Positions 27,701 to 40,100 of a DNA stretch of 64,000 nt are shown one piece after another; within the stretch, counting starts at the first letter, position 1; each line of letters opens with the position of its first letter. The notes under the pieces were generated by a model that saw nothing but the letters and a program-made list of their open reading frames with translations, searched no databases and was not told the DNA's origin. The stretch lies in the NCBI GenBank assembly GCA_013396655.1, contig WBMV01000457.1, forward strand, positions 124,001 through 188,000. Direction: 5' to 3'. Position numbers and translations under genes: made by a program. Origin of the DNA: Campylorhamphus procurvoides. Taxonomy: Eukaryota > Chordata > Aves > Passeriformes > Dendrocolaptidae.

Positions 27701-30700
27701 CACAGGGGGTAATTTTCCTCACCCACACCGTAACACCTACACTAACAAGCTTCTGTGTGCTTTGGCCCGTCCAACTGCTTCCACTTTGGGACTGTGACAA
27801 AAGACAAGCTGCGGCAAAGTGTGTCCCTCTCCCTCTCTGTGCTTCTCACACCTCTGCCAGGCAACAGTCACACCCCTGGGCAGATCCCCCACAGTCAGCA
27901 TCTTTACAGGCCTTCACGTACTTAAATGGAGCTCATAAGAAAGACAGCAATAAACATTTCCAGGGCCTGTTGTAATAGGACAGAGGGTAATGGCTTCAAA
28001 CTAAAAGAGGGTCAATTTGGACTTGACACAAGAAAGAAGTTTTTTATAATGAGGGCGATGAAACACCAGCACAGGTTGTCCAGAGAGGTGGTGGATGCTC
28101 CATCCCTGGAAACATTCTAGGTCAGGCTGGACAGATTCTGAGCAACCTGATGTAGTTGAAGATGTCCCTGTTCACTGCAGGGTGTTTGGACAAGATGATC
28201 TTTAAAGGTCCCTACAAACCCCAAGTATTCTATGATTTCATGGATCTTTTTTGATGTTAAGCTTTCTCCAGAACCAAAGGCAACTTAAGAGAACTGTACC
28301 CCATTTAAAGGCTTCCCCTTATTGTTAAATTAATTATTGTTTCAGTTCCTGTTTGCTTCTTCCAGAAAAAACTTTCTGATTTAACTCTGTTTATTCAGGC
28401 AGGAAAACACCCCTTGAAACAATATAGGACATATTTAAAAAAAAATTTTAAAAAGAGAGTAATGTTTCTTGTCTATGTCATATTTCTATTTGGGTCTAAT
28501 TCGTACTTTGAATTCCACAGTCCAGCTTATGGACTATGAGGGAAAGAGTTCACTTAGTTTCTATAACTTAATTTTCGTCTGGACAAGGCAAGGGCAAAGG
28601 CCAGTCTCCACTGCCAAGATAGGAAAAGAAAAACAAACAAACAAAAAAACAGGTACCACACAGATCTCACTAGTTAAGTGAACTTCCTTCTGTAACTGAT
28701 GTTAATAAAAGATATTTTTTCCCCCAAATATAACACTACAGCACCAACAACATTCCTGATATGAGATGCCTGAACCAAAAATGAAGCCAAAACTGTCTTA
28801 ACTTGATACAACAGTCTGCAGTGATGGAACAGTTTGAGAGTGATCAGTAAGCCCAACTTGAAAGATATTAGAAAGCACTTACATATTTTCATGAACTTTT
28901 TTCATAGCTTGTGCAGCATAACCCATATTCTTGAGCACTTCTGTGTTGGTGTGGGAATTTTCCAATGCTTCTCTCTGGAACTCAATGGTTGAAAGTGTTC
29001 CATCAATTTGACTCAACTGTTTCTCATATCTCTTTTTCCTCTTCAGTGCTTGTAAGGCAGCTGAAATAGGAAGAGACAAAGTCCACTCTATGTTTTCACA
29101 GCAAAATGCAAGGACAAGTAGTTCACAACCAAGGCAACCTGCAGAATTTATAATTCTCACTCTCCTACCTTACTAATAGGGAGACAAACTTTGACCACAC
29201 CAGCTCAGCAGCCTGTTTATCACCAACATGCCGTTGCGTGAACATGCTGGGAAGCCTCTTTTAGATTAACTCATTTTAGAACCACAGGGAAGAGCAGCTT
29301 CTTCCTCCACTGCGGGAGACCTTGAACTCCATCCTATGCACACAGGCAGAGCAGAGAAAATGGGGAGGAAAAAGCAAACCATCAGAGAGAAGTCAGAAAG
29401 GAAAAAACAGAGGAAAGAAGAAGAAGTTGTAAAACATAAGTAAAAACTAAAGAAGACAGTATAAGATCTGTCATGATAACCACACTGCCACCAATGCTAC
29501 TTTCTGAACTTTGTCTCAGCCATAATAACTGGAAGTGCAAGCCCAAATGGCCTAACCAGGCAGGTGGGTTAGATCAGAGGAGGACTCACACTTCTCTGGC
29601 TTTCAGCTGCATCTATTTCTTACAATCACTTTGGAATATGACCTTTAAACCTTAGAATTTGAAAACATATAGAACTTTGTAGGCACAGGCACAGTCAAAC
29701 CCAGCTACATCCCATTATCTTTGTAAATTGTCAAGACAATTATATTTGCTAAGTTATAAGCAGCATACTTTGCCCAGAGTAAATCATTACCAGAATAAAT
29801 ACACGTAACAAGCAGGAGGAGAAAAGGACTTTCTCTTGGCCTCAGGGTGTGGAATACAATCTTTCCACAGGCATTTCCTGACCACCATCCCTTCCAAACT
29901 ACAGATGTGCCAGGCAAAAAAAACCCAACCAAACAAAACCAGGAGACTGAGTTAACCCATTGTTTATTCAATGCTATTAACACCCATGTTCCTCCCCTTG
30001 TTTTCTACGTTTAATTTTTTAATCAGGTTCGGAGCCTACAAGCAACAGCCCTGCAATCCCCCAGATTCAACCAACAGAGGCATCCCATTCAAATAATTTC
30101 TCATTTACAGTACCACTGAACCTTGACACTGGGATATACAACTTTCCAAAAGAAGTTAGGATCCCTCCAAGAAGTGGACACAGATTTATGGTGTGCAACA
30201 ACACACTAAAGAAAAAAAAAATAAAAAATCAGTGCTTTGTTGACAAATGCTTGAATCAACATGGTCAGAATTGCTCATCACGAGCTATGCAAGGACAAGC
30301 TAAGATTCCAGCACATCCAGTAAGAGTTTCAAGACAGCAAAACACAATCACAACAGATCAGTCATGCTATTGAAATTCAAGTTTTCATAGGTCTTGCAAG
30401 ATGGTCCAAAAATCATACACATTTCAAAGAAGATGCATGAACACCAGATCATTGTCTTGCAAATGGTAAATATGAGAACTGTAAAATTCTCATTGGCAAT
30501 TCCAAAATGCATCATTTTTACTTAATTCCAAAGAAACTGTACCTGCTTATTATTTTCCTACTTATTTATGCTTATTATTGGTAGTGTTAGGACACCAGCC
30601 ATTTCCTTCTTTAGCTTTCCTTGAATCAAATTTGATCCTGTATTCTTAGGTTAGGAAGCTAGAGATTACAGACAAATATAAAAGTCTGAAACTGTACATA

Positions 30701-33700
30701 ATACCAGCTGTGCCAGAGAGGACACTAAAGCACTAACTTGCTGATACAGAAAGGTTTCATTTGGAGTAAGCATCTGCCATGGGGCAGTACTTCCAGTCAG
30801 TGTTACTCAGAAATGGGACTCTTGCAGTGGTGCTGTTATTATTGGCTGCTCAGAGAGAGAATGGACTTCCCCAGTGACAGACAAAGCAGTTGTTTTTAAA
30901 ATCCTGAACATCACTCGATTAAACCACACCCAAATTCAGAAACCACATTCTGTGACTTCACCTATTCATAAAAAGCTTTTCCTTATTAATGCAGTGTGGC
31001 ATATTATCTCTTCAATTCTTTCTCTTCAATTTTACCAGTAATTTACAGAACAAAGCACTTTGTAGGAAATTAACTCGTGCTCCTCCATTATCAACCAAGA
31101 CATAATAAATTCCCACACCAGACTATATGTTTTTCCTGATTTGTATTAAATGAATGCCTTTTATTGCACTGTGGATTATTATAGTAGCTCCTATAGCCAA
31201 TTTATGAGTATTCCCTCGTTATTTGAAATTTATTTTTTCTGTGTTTTACAGAGTATCATGAACTTTTAGCACTTTTCTACTGCATATTACAAGCATTTTA
31301 AAATTTCTGTGCAACTCTTACAGGTTTGAAATGCTTCTATATTACAATGCTATTGTAGTAGAATTACCAAATGGGAGAAGAGCATATCTCTCAAAAAAAA
31401 TGAAATTAAGCACAGAAAACAAACTTACTTCAATAAATTCAAAGAATGGTACTGAAAAATGGTGTTGCACATTTCAAAGGTCTCAAAGAAGGAAGACAGC
31501 CCAGGAAGGATGAGTCTAAGCAGGAGTAGAGTCAATTCAACTGGGAACAGGTGGAAGTCTTCTCCAGGCCAAAAAAAAAAAAAAAGCAATCTCATACACT
31601 TTTTCTGTTTTACTCTGAAAAAGCCAATTCAACCCCTGCATTTTACAATGGTTAACAGTTGGCTGGGCTTTAGCACATTTCCTGTACTCCTGAGTCGAGC
31701 AAGCAGGATACAGCTCATAGATTAGGAACCACTACTTCTAATATGAGATTTTATTTTATAGTCAAGACAAGTGTCTGGAACAACAGAAGACTATTATGTC
31801 TGTTTAAGTATGCATATTAATGAACTGCTACTATTAACATAGAGAAGGCCACTTTTCTAGTATCATTACTATGCTTATACTTTATTAAGGAAGAGAAAAT
31901 AGCCAGCTGGGCAGTAGTAATCCTAGCCACACTGAGTATCCAGTTTTCAAGAGGAAATATCAAAAGCAGTAACACAGGAAGAGTTGTGGGATCCTCCTCA
32001 CGGTTCCATGACAGATCAGAATGAAAAGAGACAGTATAGTGATAACACCTTCACCTGTCAAGCCCACCACCAACACTCGTCAGCACAGGAAGCACCAATG
32101 ATATCATCTTCTGAAGTAGAAATAAAAGGATTGTCTAGTAATCCTTTACATTCCAAGGAGGAAACTGGTGGAGAAGGAAAAGAGTGTTTCTTCAAAAGAT
32201 GTAACACCATCATGAAAATACTGGATCTCATTCTTGGATACAGGTCACAAACCCCCATCTCAGTCCTGCAAGGGATGGATAGATCGCAATTTCTGACCTC
32301 CCTTACACCAGGAACAACCAAAGGCAAAGCTGCTGAGGCCATGAAAATCATAGGACCCAAATTAAATTCATTGCCAGTGTGCATAATCCTTAAAGCCTTG
32401 TGCAGGAAGCCACATATGGTTACAACGGAATTCAAGAACAATAATGTACTGAACTAGTTATAAGTATTCCAGTTCATGGCAAGACACTTGAATCATGATC
32501 ATGAAGATCACAGAACAATCACTACAACCTGCAGGACAAAGACACAACTAAGGGCTTTCTCACATCTCCCCGCCAGAAACTCTCAGCCCCAACCTATCTC
32601 ACACCCTGCCATCGGCAGGACTGTCCTGTCTGTAACACATAACTACTACACTGCTGTTTGGTTTCAGTGGCCTCCCAGTTACAACTACCTCACTGAAAAG
32701 GAATGCTACATGGCTACATAAGCACTGCACAAACATAACACACAACGTATTTAGTAGCATCTACCTGTAAACCCCTCCTTGTTATTCCAGCTTTCTTCAA
32801 AGGTTTTGTCCTCAGTAGTATTATGTGGTTCTTCATGGTTAAAATTTAATCCTGTTCTGGATGGCTTCTCTTAACTTTGTTCTTTTTATTTAGCTGGTTT
32901 TTGGGGTTTTTTTTTAGTATGTGTGAAAGACTCGAGGCTGAAACAACACACATTCATGTATATCTTATTTTCACAGTTATGGGCGCACTTCAGGAAACAT
33001 GGTTTCTTTTAAACAGAGTTCTCAAATATTCAGTATCAATTTCTGTCCTTTAAATTTTCCTGTATGACCTTCAAGATAATGGAGAAAAAAGGCCAGGTCA
33101 TCAACCAAGTTAGCACTTGTGTTAGCAGTGGCTGAAACTGAGATATCCCAAAAAGTACAGCAAGAGATAAAAAACAACAACAAAAAAAAACCACAAAAAT
33201 GCCTGGAATGGAAAGAGATTAAAAGGCAGTGCTAACAGTGAAAAAAAATACTGCTTATCATGACATAACCTCTGCAGGACGAATTCCAACAAACATTTCA
33301 AAAACCCTGAAGCAGTCCAGCCACAATTAGATATTAATGGAGAATGCTGGAAATGCATCTAATAGCTAATTTCAGATTACGTAGAGGAACTCTGGAGATA
33401 CTCACTTCATAAAGGAAAAGCCAGAAGTATTTAAGTGATGTTTCACATCTATTTGCATAGCTAATGCATTACAGCTTTTAAATAAAGCTAAGCTTAATGA
33501 TGTCACATGAACCCAATCGAGAATCATATGAACTCATGAGAAATTGCTGGTGCTTGAATCTGCTGTCTCATGTGTTGGTATAACTGACTCAGACTCATGC
33601 ACCTAAAAATCAAATGAGAACATGCTAATTTGGTGCATTTTCTATCCCCAGATTGAAATCTTGCTCCAGTCATGGACAGTCCCATTTTATTTTCCATAGG

Positions 33701-36123
33701 CTTCTCCACAGATGCAAAAAAACACAGCCCACTTAAAAATTTCCTGCGAGGTCCCTTTGAAATATTCATTTTAACAAAGCAATGTGGATTAAAACCTTTA
33801 CTTTTTCCTTTGTGTGTATGTTTACATAATGTTACAATAGATTCTGGCTAGCACAGATTTTCTCTGGATTATACAGTAATTGACATATCAAAGTCAGACA
33901 TTATTAGGGATTTAAGTTCACTCATTATCCTTCTAAATTCAAGCACTTTGGCACCGCAAGGTTAGTTTACCTTGTTTCTCCTCTGACTGTACTTAAAACT
34001 ATCCCATTTTCGCTTTAGAACCATTTCTGGCATGGAAAAAACTGCCACATTGCACATCTTGCCTTACTACTGCCTCTTTACTGTCCTTAACTGCTGGTCC
34101 TTGAGCAAATGACAAGATAAAAGGGAGTTATTTTTAACCATGATCAGCTCAACAATCCAGTTTGCCGCATGACTTCATAAACAATTTCATCGATAAAAAG
34201 CTAGGGAAATTGCATATTGAGCACAGCAGTGGAAACAACCATATGGGACAAAAGCTTCAGATATCAAATGCTGCACACCTAAAGCACAAGGACAACAAAC
34301 ACCTGAAACCAGCATCAAACAGCTGCATTAAAGGAGAAGCAGCTCCACCTTCTCCCAACAAGTTCTCATTCCTGCCTGTGTACCACCCTCTCCTTCACAG
34401 GTGCACAAGCACTCCATGCAGCTACTAGGTCAACAGGATAAGAAAAACTACCATGGCTAGAAAATGTAACCCAGACAAAAAAGCCCACAAAACTTTACAG
34501 CAGAATCAAGCTTTCTGGAACATATCCTTCAGTGAGCTCTGCTTAAGGGAAAGGAAGGGAGTATCACAAGGGCAGGAGCTAGGCAGGAAGTATTTCTTCC
34601 TCCTGCAAATGTGCCAGGTTTGAGATGAAGTTTCAGAACAGCATGTCTGGATTTAACCAGGAATTGCTCCAGTCATAGGACCAGCCTATATTGCAGCTTG
34701 CATCAGCCCTGCAGCTCGGGCTTTTGCACAATGAACTGAGCCTCAGGACCCACTTGGTCACTTTGTCACATCGCAAATTAGCTTCCAGACGGATCACCTT
34801 CCTGAACTCAACAGCACAGAGGTGCCAGTAACTGGACAAGGGAACAAGAGACATTCTAGCTGAAATCAGTGGAGTAGAAAGTGTGGGACTGGGACAACCC
34901 TGACAGCTCCCATAATGTAGAGCAGCTGGCTCAAATGTGCTACTCAACAGGCTTTACTCCCTCTGACTGTGCCTTCAAAACTGTCCCATCCTGACCCACG
35001 AGTTTAAATCCTTTCTAACTAAAAGTTAGTTTAGTTAAACTGCCTTTTGCTAATAGTTATTAAATGCTAAAGTATTACAAACACATTATAGGGTGAACCA
35101 AAATACTTCTAACAAGCAGCTCCTCACAAGCTCTAAGTCACATGGCATTATTTCTTAAATTCTCAAGTAACAGAAAGGGCAGACAGAAAGCTACTTTGTC
35201 ATTACATCACAGATCTTTAATTCTAATTGTTCTGTTTTGAAGCATTTAAAGAAAAATATAGCTTAGAGTAGACAAACAGGACTCTAGGTGACTTCCGGAA
35301 GTAATTAACTTGTTTCTCAAAGGCCTTCATATCCCCAAGACGGTGACTACCATCATTTGCTTCCCAAAGATGACAACATATGCCAGTGATTTGAGTCAAA
35401 TCACTGAATCATTTTGTTCCTCGGTTGCCAGCAGTGGGGATAATGTGCGTTTATTCATGAATATAGGAGATCCTCACATCCTTCAGCTCCTTTTCCACCC
35501 GTCCAGCCAATGCACAACCTCCAAGCTGTGATGCCCTCCCCACGCTGAAGAGCAGTACTTTGCGTTCCCTGTATCCAGCCGATACCTGCACCCACCGCGA
35601 TACAAAGCACGAGGATCGCCCAGGGAGCCACAGACGGTAAATTAGTGAGGAATAAAGCATCCTATTACCACCGCACCATAATGACTCCACACTGCATTGA
35701 ACACTAGTAGATGCCAAAGCCACCATCCCGCCCGGTGTGTGGTGACGCTTGCTGGGATCCCAGAGCCGCCTCCCATAGCACACCTGCTGGTGTGGAGCCA
35801 GGTGAGCCGGCGCTGCCACAGCCCCGGCGGGGCCCGAGTCCCCCTCTCCGAACAAGCCCAGCACCCAGGGGCGCTCCAGCCCTGGGACTCAAAGCCTCGC
35901 AAGCCCGCGGGGCCGGCCCGCACTCACCGCGCCTGTTCTTGGTGCCGTGCTGCCGGGCCACCGCCAGCTCCCGCTCGATCCGCGTCTCCAGGTACTCCTG
36001 CTTCTTGCTCAGTAGCTCCTCCGTCTCCCGCAGCCGCGCCAGAGCCTCCTGCGGCGACGGCCCCCCGCGGCTCTTGGAGGCGGCCGAGCTGCCCCCCTTG
36101 AAAAACCTGGAGATCTTGCTCAT
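21728..36123 (-). CDS. CHMP4C: Charged multivesicular body protein 4C (ESCRT-III, Snf7 family)
   Basis: CDS is complement(join(21728..21792, 24035..24143, 27467..27581, 28883..29060, 35928..36123)), 220 residues; every junction keeps frame with GT-AG borders. Start MSKISRFFKGGSS follows a CpG-rich leader. Residues 1-65 form the basic N-terminus and alpha-1 (SPQEALARLRETEELLSKKQ). Residues 66-125 hold the long helical hairpin, with IDGTLSTIEFQREALENS. Residues 126-163 carry NKIDDLMQDITEQQDVAQEI, and 164-180 DELMAELEELEQEELNK (the MIM region). The end, KKLAAWAS, is the CHMP4 helix known to bind ALIX. CHMP4 proteins polymerise into membrane-scission filaments; CHMP4C also times cytokinetic abscission. 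The 4C assignment rests on the tail and on its place between SNX16 and ZFAND1. At 220 residues it is shorter than human (233), the difference falling in the tail between LPSRP and EDEDE. Confidence 0.95.
22650..22775 (+). repeat. MIR-like ancient SINE
   Basis: The MIR core word order is visible: CTGGCTCACTGTGAGACTGG (22675-22694), GGTCACTCTGCCTC, then a block with AGAGTTTCCTCATCTTCAAG, as in the MIR 'CCTCAGTTTCCTCATCTGTAAA' core. In CHMP4C intron 4, antisense to the gene. Confidence 0.7.
24144..27466 (-). other. CHMP4C: CHMP4C intron 3
   Basis: A 3.3-kb intron. A poly(A) run is at about 25447-25464, and a strongly AT-rich low-complexity stretch with TATATTTTA-like words at about 27236-27345. 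No recognisable transposon or embedded gene. Confidence 0.8.
27926..28246 (+). repeat. CR1 LINE 3' end, about 320 bp
   Basis: Sense CR1: AATGGAGCTCATAAGAAAG at its left, a GGCCTGTTGTAATAGGACAG block, AAACTAAAAGAGGGTCAATT, GAGGTGGTGGATGCTCCATC near 28085 and the CR1 3' terminus TATTCTATGATTTCATGG near 28226. In CHMP4C intron 2, antisense to the gene. Confidence 0.95.
29061..35927 (-). other. CHMP4C: CHMP4C intron 1
   Basis: A 6.9-kb intron between the first and second coding exons. No CR1 copy recognised. An A-run is at 31570-31585 and an unassigned open frame spans 31984-32457 (see findings). GC content rises sharply from about 35.7 kb toward the promoter. Confidence 0.8.
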
Positions 36124-36249
36124 GGTCCTGGCACTCCCGGCTCGGCACCCGCCGACGGAGGGCTATGGTCTGCCCTGCCCGNCGGGCGGTGGCCGAGCTG
36201 CCCAGGCGGCTGCCGAGTTCGTGTTTTCTCCCCGCCCCGTTTTTTCCCG

Positions 36250-36725
36250 TGTGGTGGAATCACTGAATGGGTCAGGTTGGAAGGGACCGCAGTGGGTCAG
36301 TCCGGTCCAACCTCCCTGCACAGGACTGTGTCCAGACGGTCCTTGAGTATCTTCAGTGAGGGAGACTCCACAACCTCTACGCCGAATCTGTTCCAGTTCA
36401 CGGTCACCTGCACTGTAAAGAAGTTCTTCCTCATACTCAAGTGGAACATCCTGGGCACCAGTTTCTGCCCATTGCCTCCTGTCCTACTGCCTGGCACCCC
36501 TGAGGAGAGCCTGGCTCCAGGCTTCTGGCACCCCCCGTCAGACACTTACACACACGCTGAGGTCCCCTCTCAGTCCCCTCCTCTCGCGGCTGAACAAGCC
36601 CCGCTCCCTAAGCCTTTCCTGGCCGGAGATGCTCCAGCCCCTTGACCAACCCTGAACCTCTCCGCTGGATCGCCTCCAAGAGCTCCGTGCCTCCCCCGTA
36701 CTCAGGGGCCCGGACTTGACACATG
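36250..36725 (-). repeat. CR1 LINE fragment inside the CHMP4C/ZFAND1 promoter interval
   Basis: Antisense CR1 3' region: GGTCAGGTTGGAAGGGACCG near 36270, CTGCACTGTAAAGAAGTTCT near 36409, CGGCTGAACAAGCCCCGCTC near 36587. On the minus strand the translation still shows the conserved CR1 ORF2 end (words KNFFTV, NWNRF, VVESPSLKI). Unlike other copies in the window it is GC-rich, in keeping with its island setting. Confidence 0.92.
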
Positions 36726-37121
36726 CCGCAGTAAGCTGTGCTCGTGGCACACCAGTACACACGGGCCAAGGCTGGGAAATAACGCTGAATTTTTAAGGGA
36801 TGTGGCTTTTTACAAGAGCGGCGGGTGCGCTCTAAGGAGACCGCGGGTTACAGGGCGCAAAAAGTGAGCCCAGGCTGCCTTCCCCCCGCCCCCGGCAACA
36901 GGCCCCGCTGCGAGGGGCGACGCAAACTGTGGAAAAAATAAGATAAAACACGCTTTCCATGGCTCCGACAGCCCGCGGCCCTGGGCTCACTGAGGCGGGG
37001 CTCACTGTAGGCAGGGCGGGCACAGCAGGGGCAGCTCCGCCCGGCGGTGTCTGCGGGCTGGGCGGGCGGACCCTCGGCAGCCCCCGCCCTCCGGCCTGCC
37101 TCCCTCCTGCCCTCCGCGAGC

Positions 37122-40100
37122 ATGGCGGAGCTGCAGCTGGGGCAGCACTGCGGCGTGCCCGAGTGCCGCCAGCTCGGTAAGGCAGAGCCGGGCAAGGGGG
37201 GCGAGCCGGGCCCGGGGAGGATGAGCCGGGCCCGGGGAGGATGAGCCGGGCCCGGGGAGGATGAGCCGGGCCCGGGGGCCGAGCCGGGGGCGGCGAGGCG
37301 GCTCCCCGCTCCGCGCTCCTTGCAGCCCTGCGCCAAGGCCTGTCGTCCCGGCTGTAGCCATGGGGGTTTGGTTGATCCTCTGACTTCCCTTTCCTCATCT
37401 CTGCCTGCCTTCACCGATCTCGGAGAGTGTTGCTGAAAATGGAGCCTCTCGGAAAGAGGCAGCAAAAAACGCGCCCGTACCGAAAGCTTTCTGGTGGGGC
37501 CGCTCGGTCTCGGAGGTGAAGTGACTGAGGTTGTCGTGACCGGAGCTCTGTAATCCAGTTGCCCGGTGGTCCCTTAACATCAAATATGAAGGATGGAGAA
37601 GCGGAGTAATGGACTGGAGGAGGCTGCATTTGTTGCCGTTCCTGATGTAGTTGAGTTCAGCGGACAGCAAAGCGATTTCATCTATAAAAACTGATGCAGT
37701 AGGCAGGGTGTGTGTGCAGATGTGCAATTTAAATTGCAAGGATAGTATGTATGGTATGATACAAAGGCTAGAGAAGAAGGGGCAGGATCATCATGACTGT
37801 CAAATGGAAGAGATGCTATCCCTTCCAAATAGCTAGGATCTCCTCCAGTTGGCAACCCGTAAAATAAAAATGTAAATTGTCCAGTGTCAGTAAATAGTAT
37901 TCTGACTGGTCTCTCAATAAATTTGGGTTTTAACATAACTAACTGGTAAGTTTGATGGCTAGCCAAATGTTGCAGTGTCAAAGTTTGTGATTTTAAAAAA
38001 AATTATTTTAAAGCCTAATTTAATTTAAAGCCTAATTCCAGCTTTTGGAACGTATACCAGTATAATTTTCCTACTCATATGTTTTTCAGTAATACTATTT
38101 AGGGAAGTTAACAGTGTAACTGTGTTACGAAAACCGCTTCTAAGTGAAGTGTAGATGCAGTTGCTAAATATCCTTATAAAGTTACCTACCCTGTGATATG
38201 GGTAACCAAAAGTTAATAATGTGAAATTTAAGCTAGAAACTATTAGCAGAACAACAGCCATGAAACTGAAAACAAATCTCTCTTTTTCAGATTTTCTCCC
38301 CTTTGTATGTGATGGCTGTTCAGGTGTCTTTTGGTAAGTTCACAGAATCATTTGAGTGTCTCAAGTTGGAGGGTTCCCATAAGGATCAACAAGTTCAACT
38401 CCCTGCTTCTCACAAGACTAAACTAAACCATATGACTAAGTGTCATTCAGGCACTCCTTGAACTCTTGACAGATTTGGTGCTGTTACCACTTCCCTGGGG
38501 AGCCTGTTGCAGTGCCCAACCACCCTCACAGTGAAGAACCTTTTCCTAATATGCAATCTGAACTTCTCATGATGCAACTTCTTTCCATTTCTTTGTGTCT
38601 GTGCTGGTTGCCAGAGACGAGGTCAGCACCTCCTGCTCTGCTGCCCCCTTTGAGGAAGCTGTAGGCTTCGATGAGGTCACCCTCACCCTTGTCTTTTCCA
38701 AGGTGAACAAACGAAGTGACCTCAGTTGTTCCACATGAGTCTGGCCCTTGAGGCTTTTCACCATCTTGGTTGCTCTCCTCTGGACACACTCTAATGGTGT
38801 GATGTCCCTCCTATATTGTGGCACACAAAATTGCCCACAGTACTCAAGGTGAGGCCGCACAGGTGCACTGTAGAGTTGGGATAGTCACCTCCCTCAGCCA
38901 TCTAGCGGTGCTGTGCTTGGTGCTCCTCAGAACATGATTGGCCCTTTTTGCTGCCAGGGCACACTGTTGACTCCTGTTCAACTTGCCATTGACCCAAACC
39001 TGGGGATCTCTTTCCAGGCTCTCATCCCCCAGTTTGTATGTATAACCAGGATTATCTCATCCCAGGTGAAGAATCCTGTACTTGCTCATCTTTAATCTCA
39101 TACAGTTGGTGACTGCTCAGCTCTCTAGTTTATCCAGAATTTGTCTGTGAGACCTCTCCACCCTCGGGGATCCTAATTTAGTATTGTTGGCAAACTTAAC
39201 ATGTGTCCAAATCATTTATAAAATATTAAAGAGCACTGGCCCAAAAATTGAGCTCTGGGGAACTCTGCTGGTGACTGGCTACCAGTCTGATGCAATTACA
39301 TTTATTATCATTCTTTGATCCCAAATCATCAGCCACCCATTGTATTACAGACTTGTCTAACTGTGAGAGACAGTGTCAAAAGCTTTGCTAAGATGCAGAA
39401 CACCACACCTACTGGCTTCCTAAGGTCAACTCAGGGCGTGACCTTGTCATAAGAGGAGGTGACTGGGTATTTTGCAGAAAAAAAATTCAAATTTCTTCCA
39501 AGGTTGAAATCAGAACCTGCACTTCGATTGACACTTCAAATTAGCAGAGGGCAGCTGAGATAAACTCAGGTAGACTGAGGGCAGATTTCACTTCTAAAAT
39601 GTCATAAGCCTTCAAGGAATTTCTGCTGGTGTGGAAGATGATTGAAAATCCACTACAGCAGACAAACTCAAGTTGTTTTGAGTTGAATTATTAAGCATAA
39701 TGTCCTTATTCTCTTGAAATGGTTTGTTATCTTGAAGCATAAGTTCCAAAAGGAAGAGTATCAGTCAATCGTTCAAGATGTGAAATGCATAGGTTAGAAC
39801 AAACTTTGGAGAAGATTCATTGTCCAATTGAAGTGTTACCATGATAAAACTGGTCAGATCGCTCTTTAAGTATTTAGGTGTTTTCTTATACAGTTTTCTG
39901 GAAATGTTGATAACAATGTAAAATTTTCTTCTTTTCCCACAAAGCCTTCAGCACAGGAGCCGGGAAGCTCATGGGTGTTCTGAGGTAATCTAATAATATA
40001 TGACTGCCTTAAAATTAAAATTCCATGCAACTTAGCTATGCATTTTCAGACTAGATGAATACGTATAGTATATAAGTATGCATTATTTAAATGTAAATGT

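Larger units (their letters stand above)
35780..37330. promoter_or_regulatory. CpG-rich bidirectional CHMP4C/ZFAND1 promoter interval
   Basis: The CHMP4C start codon (36123, minus) and ZFAND1 start codon (37122, plus) are about 1.0 kb apart, head to head, in GC- and CpG-rich sequence covering both first exons. No TATA box stands out next to either gene, as is usual for broad CpG promoters. The ZFAND1 start codon sits in CATGGCGGAG, which overlaps a YY1-type ATGGCGG word. A single N occurs at 36182. The island is interrupted by a CR1 copy, so two separate core promoters (about 36124-36245 and 36730-37121) are more likely than one shared core. Transcription start sites are not visible. Confidence 0.7.

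Noticed and set aside
35642..37465. Many long overlapping open frames on both strands
   Set aside because: They are by-products of high GC in the CpG island (few stop codons); only CHMP4C exon 1 and ZFAND1 exon 1 fit splice sites and homology.
38567..38860. A reverse-transcriptase-like peptide as a host gene
   Set aside because: It is the ORF2 C-terminus of the CR1 LINE in ZFAND1 intron 2.
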